Source: Thermoplasmata archaeon
GTDB taxonomy: Archaea > Thermoplasmatota > Thermoplasmata > Thermoplasmatales > Thermoplasmataceae
Assembly: GCA_021847855.1 (NCBI GenBank)
Contig: JAJZOT010000111.1
Location: 1 to 6,178, forward strand
Reading direction: 5' to 3'
Length of the DNA stretch: 6,178 nucleotides
The notes below the pieces were generated by a model. It did no database searches, had not been told where the DNA came from, and saw only the letters and a program-made list of their open reading frames with translations. The position numbers and the translations under genes are program-made. Numbering within the stretch: the stretch's first letter is position 1; each line of letters begins with the position of its first letter. Positions 4,039 through 6,178 of the stretch are shown here, in pieces.

Positions 4039-5888
4039 AAAGTGTTTTCAAGAAGCTTGTAAGTTTTGAAGAAGCTGTAAAAAAAGCACATGAATTCATC
4101 CCGCAGGTAAATGACACTGAGATGGTAGGCCTTCTCACAGCCAATGGTCGCATACTGGCTGAGGATATATTCTCTCCAGTAAATAATCCGCCATTCAACA
4201 GATCAACAATGGATGGTTATGCGGTCAGATCAACTGAAACTGCACAGGCTGCGCCAGAGAGTTCAGCAAGACTGAAAGTATCGGGTTCGTGCAACATAGG
4301 CGAACCACAGAAGTTCCTGCAGGATAAAAACACCTGTTATGCCATATCAACCGGTTCAATAGTTCCCGGTGGTTCAGACTCAGTTGTAATGGTAGAGCAC
4401 ACCATCGAGGCGGATGGAACTGTGATGATTCAGGAGGCGGTTACGCCGGGGCAGAATATTGCGGAGACCGGGAGCGATGTCGCCACCGGTGAGATCATTC
4501 TTTTCGAGGGAAAAGAACTGGAAACAAATGATCTGGCGGTACTGGCATCCCTGGGAATATCACACATCAGGGTTTACAGGAGACTGAAGATCGCCATTAT
4601 CTCCACAGGCAATGAACTTATCATGCCTGGTGAGAAATACACTGAAGGGAAAATACATGAAGCCAATGGAATAGCAGTCCTGTCTGAAATTTCAAAATTC
4701 CGATCACTTGACCCGGAATTCCTTGGAATTGTTCCGGATCGTTACGAACTCATTAAGCGCACAATAGTTTCTGCAACTGAGAATCATGATGTGGTTATTC
4801 TCTCTGGAGGAAGCTCCGCCGGTTCGGCCGATATGGTTTACAGGATAATAGAACAGTTGAATCCGGGATTGATATTTCACGGGGTTCTCGTTAAACCGGG
4901 ATCTCCGACTGCTATGGGCCGGCATAACAATGCGGTTATCATAGGCCTACCTGGTTTCCCGGTCTCTTCCCTGATGATCTTCAGAACAATATTCCTCGAA
5001 CCAATTATCAATGCCTCAAGATCCTTGTCCAGGATGAGGAAAACCAGAAAAGAGATTGGCCAGAGAATTAACCTGGAAATGGGGAAGCAGAACCTCTTTC
5101 CTGTTAGACAACCAGGAGAAGACAAGGAACGGATATACCCAGTAACAGGGCTTTCCGGTTCAATATCAAGATTCACTGCGACTGATGGCTTCATTTCACT
5201 TCCTGGAAACACTAAATTCATTGAGAGCGGGACGCCAGTTGAAATGACCATGTGGGAGAAAGAAGCAGGAAAGAACGGCGTTTTTGCTGCAGGAATGTTG
5301 CTCTCACACCACAGTAACACAATTAATTCCCGTGGAAAAGCAATGACATTTCTCAGGATGAATCCAAGGGACGCCATCCGATCCTACACTAATGGGGATA
5401 TCGATTTGGCAATTATCTACTCCACAGTGGACAATAAATCAAATCAGGCTCCGTTTTTAGGAGATTTCAAAGTGAGTGAGGAAGATTGCTTATTTATTGG
5501 AAAACCGATAAAAATTGTGGCTGTTTCACAAGACAAATCTGAAAATTTCGACACTGTGATCAGCAAAATTTCCGATGGGACAGTCGTTTCCGGACCTCCA
5601 TTAAGGCTTCTCTCCAATATACTGACTGATAACCTGAGCCTGATTTCCATGTGCAGCACAATACGGAATAATATTTCCCAATATTACGGAGAAACCGGAC
5701 CTGAATCAATGAAGGGGCTCAGTGAAGGAAGGTATCCTCTTGTTGTGGGCAATCTGGATGACCTTGTCACGGAAGGATATGAACTGATTGAACTTTTCAC
5801 TGTCGCACCAGTGTTTATATTCGGGAAAAATAATCTGGCAGCACTCTCCTGCCTGAATACTGGGGAAATCAGCCCTTTGAAGCAATAA
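4035..5888 (+). CDS. moeA2: MoeA paralog 2 with C-terminal PBP-like domain
   Basis: Predicted metal insertase acting on adenylyl-molybdopterin. The 617-residue protein is a full MoeA (about 1-405) plus some 210 extra residues. MoeA motifs: FNRSTMDGYAV (54-64; D60), STGSIVPGGSD (105-115; T106), GSDVATGEII (146-155; D148), IISTGNEL (188-195), SGGSSAGSADMV (257-268), KPGSPTAMG (287-295), GLPGFPVSSL (304-313) and a domain IV with GSISRFTATDGFISLP (375-390). Many archaeal MoeA proteins carry a C-terminal periplasmic-binding-protein-like domain. Here residues 411-617 fit in place and size, and RMNPRDAIRSYTNGDIDLAI (441-460) resembles its GSLGGLxALxRGExHIA segment. However, the usual GSHD, QGN and NRQRGSGTR signatures are not visible, so this assignment is tentative. 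The start is TTG, overlapping the moeA1 stop by four bases (TTGA), with a strong Shine-Dalgarno site. It is the last gene of the operon. Confidence 0.9.
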   Translation: MKSVFKKLVSFEEAVKKAHEFIPQVNDTEMVGLLTANGRILAEDIFSPVNNPPFNRSTMDGYAVRSTETAQAAPESSARLKVSGSCNIGEPQKFLQDKNTCYAISTGSIVPGGSDSVVMVEHTIEADGTVMIQEAVTPGQNIAETGSDVATGEIILFEGKELETNDLAVLASLGISHIRVYRRLKIAIISTGNELIMPGEKYTEGKIHEANGIAVLSEISKFRSLDPEFLGIVPDRYELIKRTIVSATENHDVVILSGGSSAGSADMVYRIIEQLNPGLIFHGVLVKPGSPTAMGRHNNAVIIGLPGFPVSSLMIFRTIFLEPIINASRSLSRMRKTRKEIGQRINLEMGKQNLFPVRQPGEDKERIYPVTGLSGSISRFTATDGFISLPGNTKFIESGTPVEMTMWEKEAGKNGVFAAGMLLSHHSNTINSRGKAMTFLRMNPRDAIRSYTNGDIDLAIIYSTVDNKSNQAPFLGDFKVSEEDCLFIGKPIKIVAVSQDKSENFDTVISKISDGTVVSGPPLRLLSNILTDNLSLISMCSTIRNNISQYYGETGPESMKGLSEGRYPLVVGNLDDLVTEGYELIELFTVAPVFIFGKNNLAALSCLNTGEISPLKQ

Positions 5889-5904
5889 CCCAAAGAGGAA
5901 TAAT

Positions 5905-6178
5905 TCAGGAATCTTTCCTTAATTTTTCCAGTTTTGATACAAGTTTCAGAATCTCGGACACATTGTCAATATAATAATCCGCGTTCTCAGAAGCCTTATT
6001 GGAGCCGTGGCGAATCAGTACAGAAACGGATTTTATCTCCCGTGCCGGGATGAGATCACTCTCTGCGTCGCCAACGAATGCTGCGTTTTCAGGCTTAACT
6101 TTCATAATTTCAAGGATCTTCAGATACGGCTCAGGATCAGGTTTACCGAATCCCACGTCGTCAATGGTTATCACGGGT
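5905..6178 (-). CDS. HAD-superfamily hydrolase, C-terminal part (5' end outside window)
   Basis: The visible 90 residues are the C-terminal half of a HAD phosphatase, probably of the phosphoglycolate phosphatase-like group. Motif III is the GKPDPEPYL segment, whose Lys stabilises the phospho-aspartate. Motif IV is VGDAESDLIPA, whose acidic residues bind Mg2+. The ITIDDVGFGKPDPEPY context matches the usual linker between the core and motif III. The frame is open through the right edge. A GTG at 6174 lies inside the domain and is not a real start, so the nucleophile motif DxDxT and the cap must lie beyond 6178. The substrate cannot be told. The gene is convergent with moeA2, 16 bases apart, so it is not part of that operon. 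Confidence 0.85.
   Translation of the reverse strand, partial: PVITIDDVGFGKPDPEPYLKILEIMKVKPENAAFVGDAESDLIPAREIKSVSVLIRHGSNKASENADYYIDNVSEILKLVSKLEKLRKDS
5913..5935 (+). terminator. T-rich terminator of the moaC-moeA2 operon
   Basis: Pyrimidine-rich DNA with TTTCCTT, a run of five T (5923-5927) and a run of four T (5932-5935) begins 25 bases after the moeA2 stop, without a clear stem. Such T-rich clusters terminate archaeal transcription. It lies inside the convergent HAD gene, mirroring the moaE terminator. Confidence 0.4.

Noticed and set aside
4877..5377. 166-codon minus-strand frame
   Set aside because: It is opposite moeA2 across conserved MoeA motifs and domain IV; it looks like a shadow of the coding strand.
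1..6178. CRISPR arrays, tRNA/rRNA genes, insertion sequences, toxin-antitoxin or phage genes
   Set aside because: I looked for regularly spaced repeats, tRNA-like arms, transposase motifs and terminal repeats and saw none.

Overview
The window reads as a molybdenum (or tungsten) cofactor biosynthesis locus from an archaeon, most likely a Thermoplasmatales relative. The evidence for this is: Shine-Dalgarno sites of the archaeal GGTGA(TCC) type before genes inside the operon; TATA-like boxes about 27-30 bases upstream of the likely starts of lead genes, which suggests leaderless mRNAs; heavy use of AGA/AGG arginine and ATA isoleucine codons; and an acetyltransferase closely resembling, from memory, the PaiA-type enzyme of Thermoplasma acidophilum. 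The species cannot be named from the sequence alone.

Layout: (1) moaE, plus strand, 63-470, large subunit of molybdopterin (MPT) synthase. (2) Two minus-strand genes lie between moaE and the rest: a PaiA-like GNAT acetyltransferase (stop at 467, convergent with moaE and overlapping it by 4 bases) and, upstream of it, a MobA-like nucleotidyltransferase (1212-1739). A 256-base spacer between these two holds a 28-codon mini-ORF and a hairpin. (3) A divergent control region (about 1740-1868) separates mobA from a tight plus-strand operon moaC-moaB-moeA1-moeA2 (1869-5888), with an 8-base overlap, a 15-base gap and a 4-base overlap at its junctions. (4) A minus-strand HAD-family phosphatase enters from the right edge (5905-6178), convergent with moeA2.

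Pathway: MoaC, together with a MoaA not seen here, makes cyclic pyranopterin monophosphate. MoaE, with a MoaD not seen here, adds the dithiolene sulfurs. MoaB adenylylates MPT. The MoeA proteins insert the metal from adenylyl-MPT, and MobA may add a nucleotide to form the dinucleotide cofactor. Both the GNAT and the HAD gene look like bystanders.

The most interesting points are the tandem, translationally coupled MoeA paralogs with different active-site motifs, a C-terminal domain on MoeA2 that looks like a PBP-type ligand-binding domain stripped of its usual signatures, a MobA whose nucleotide-binding loop resembles that of sugar cytidylyltransferases, and unusual substitutions in the MoaC core. 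No RNA gene, CRISPR array or mobile element was recognised.
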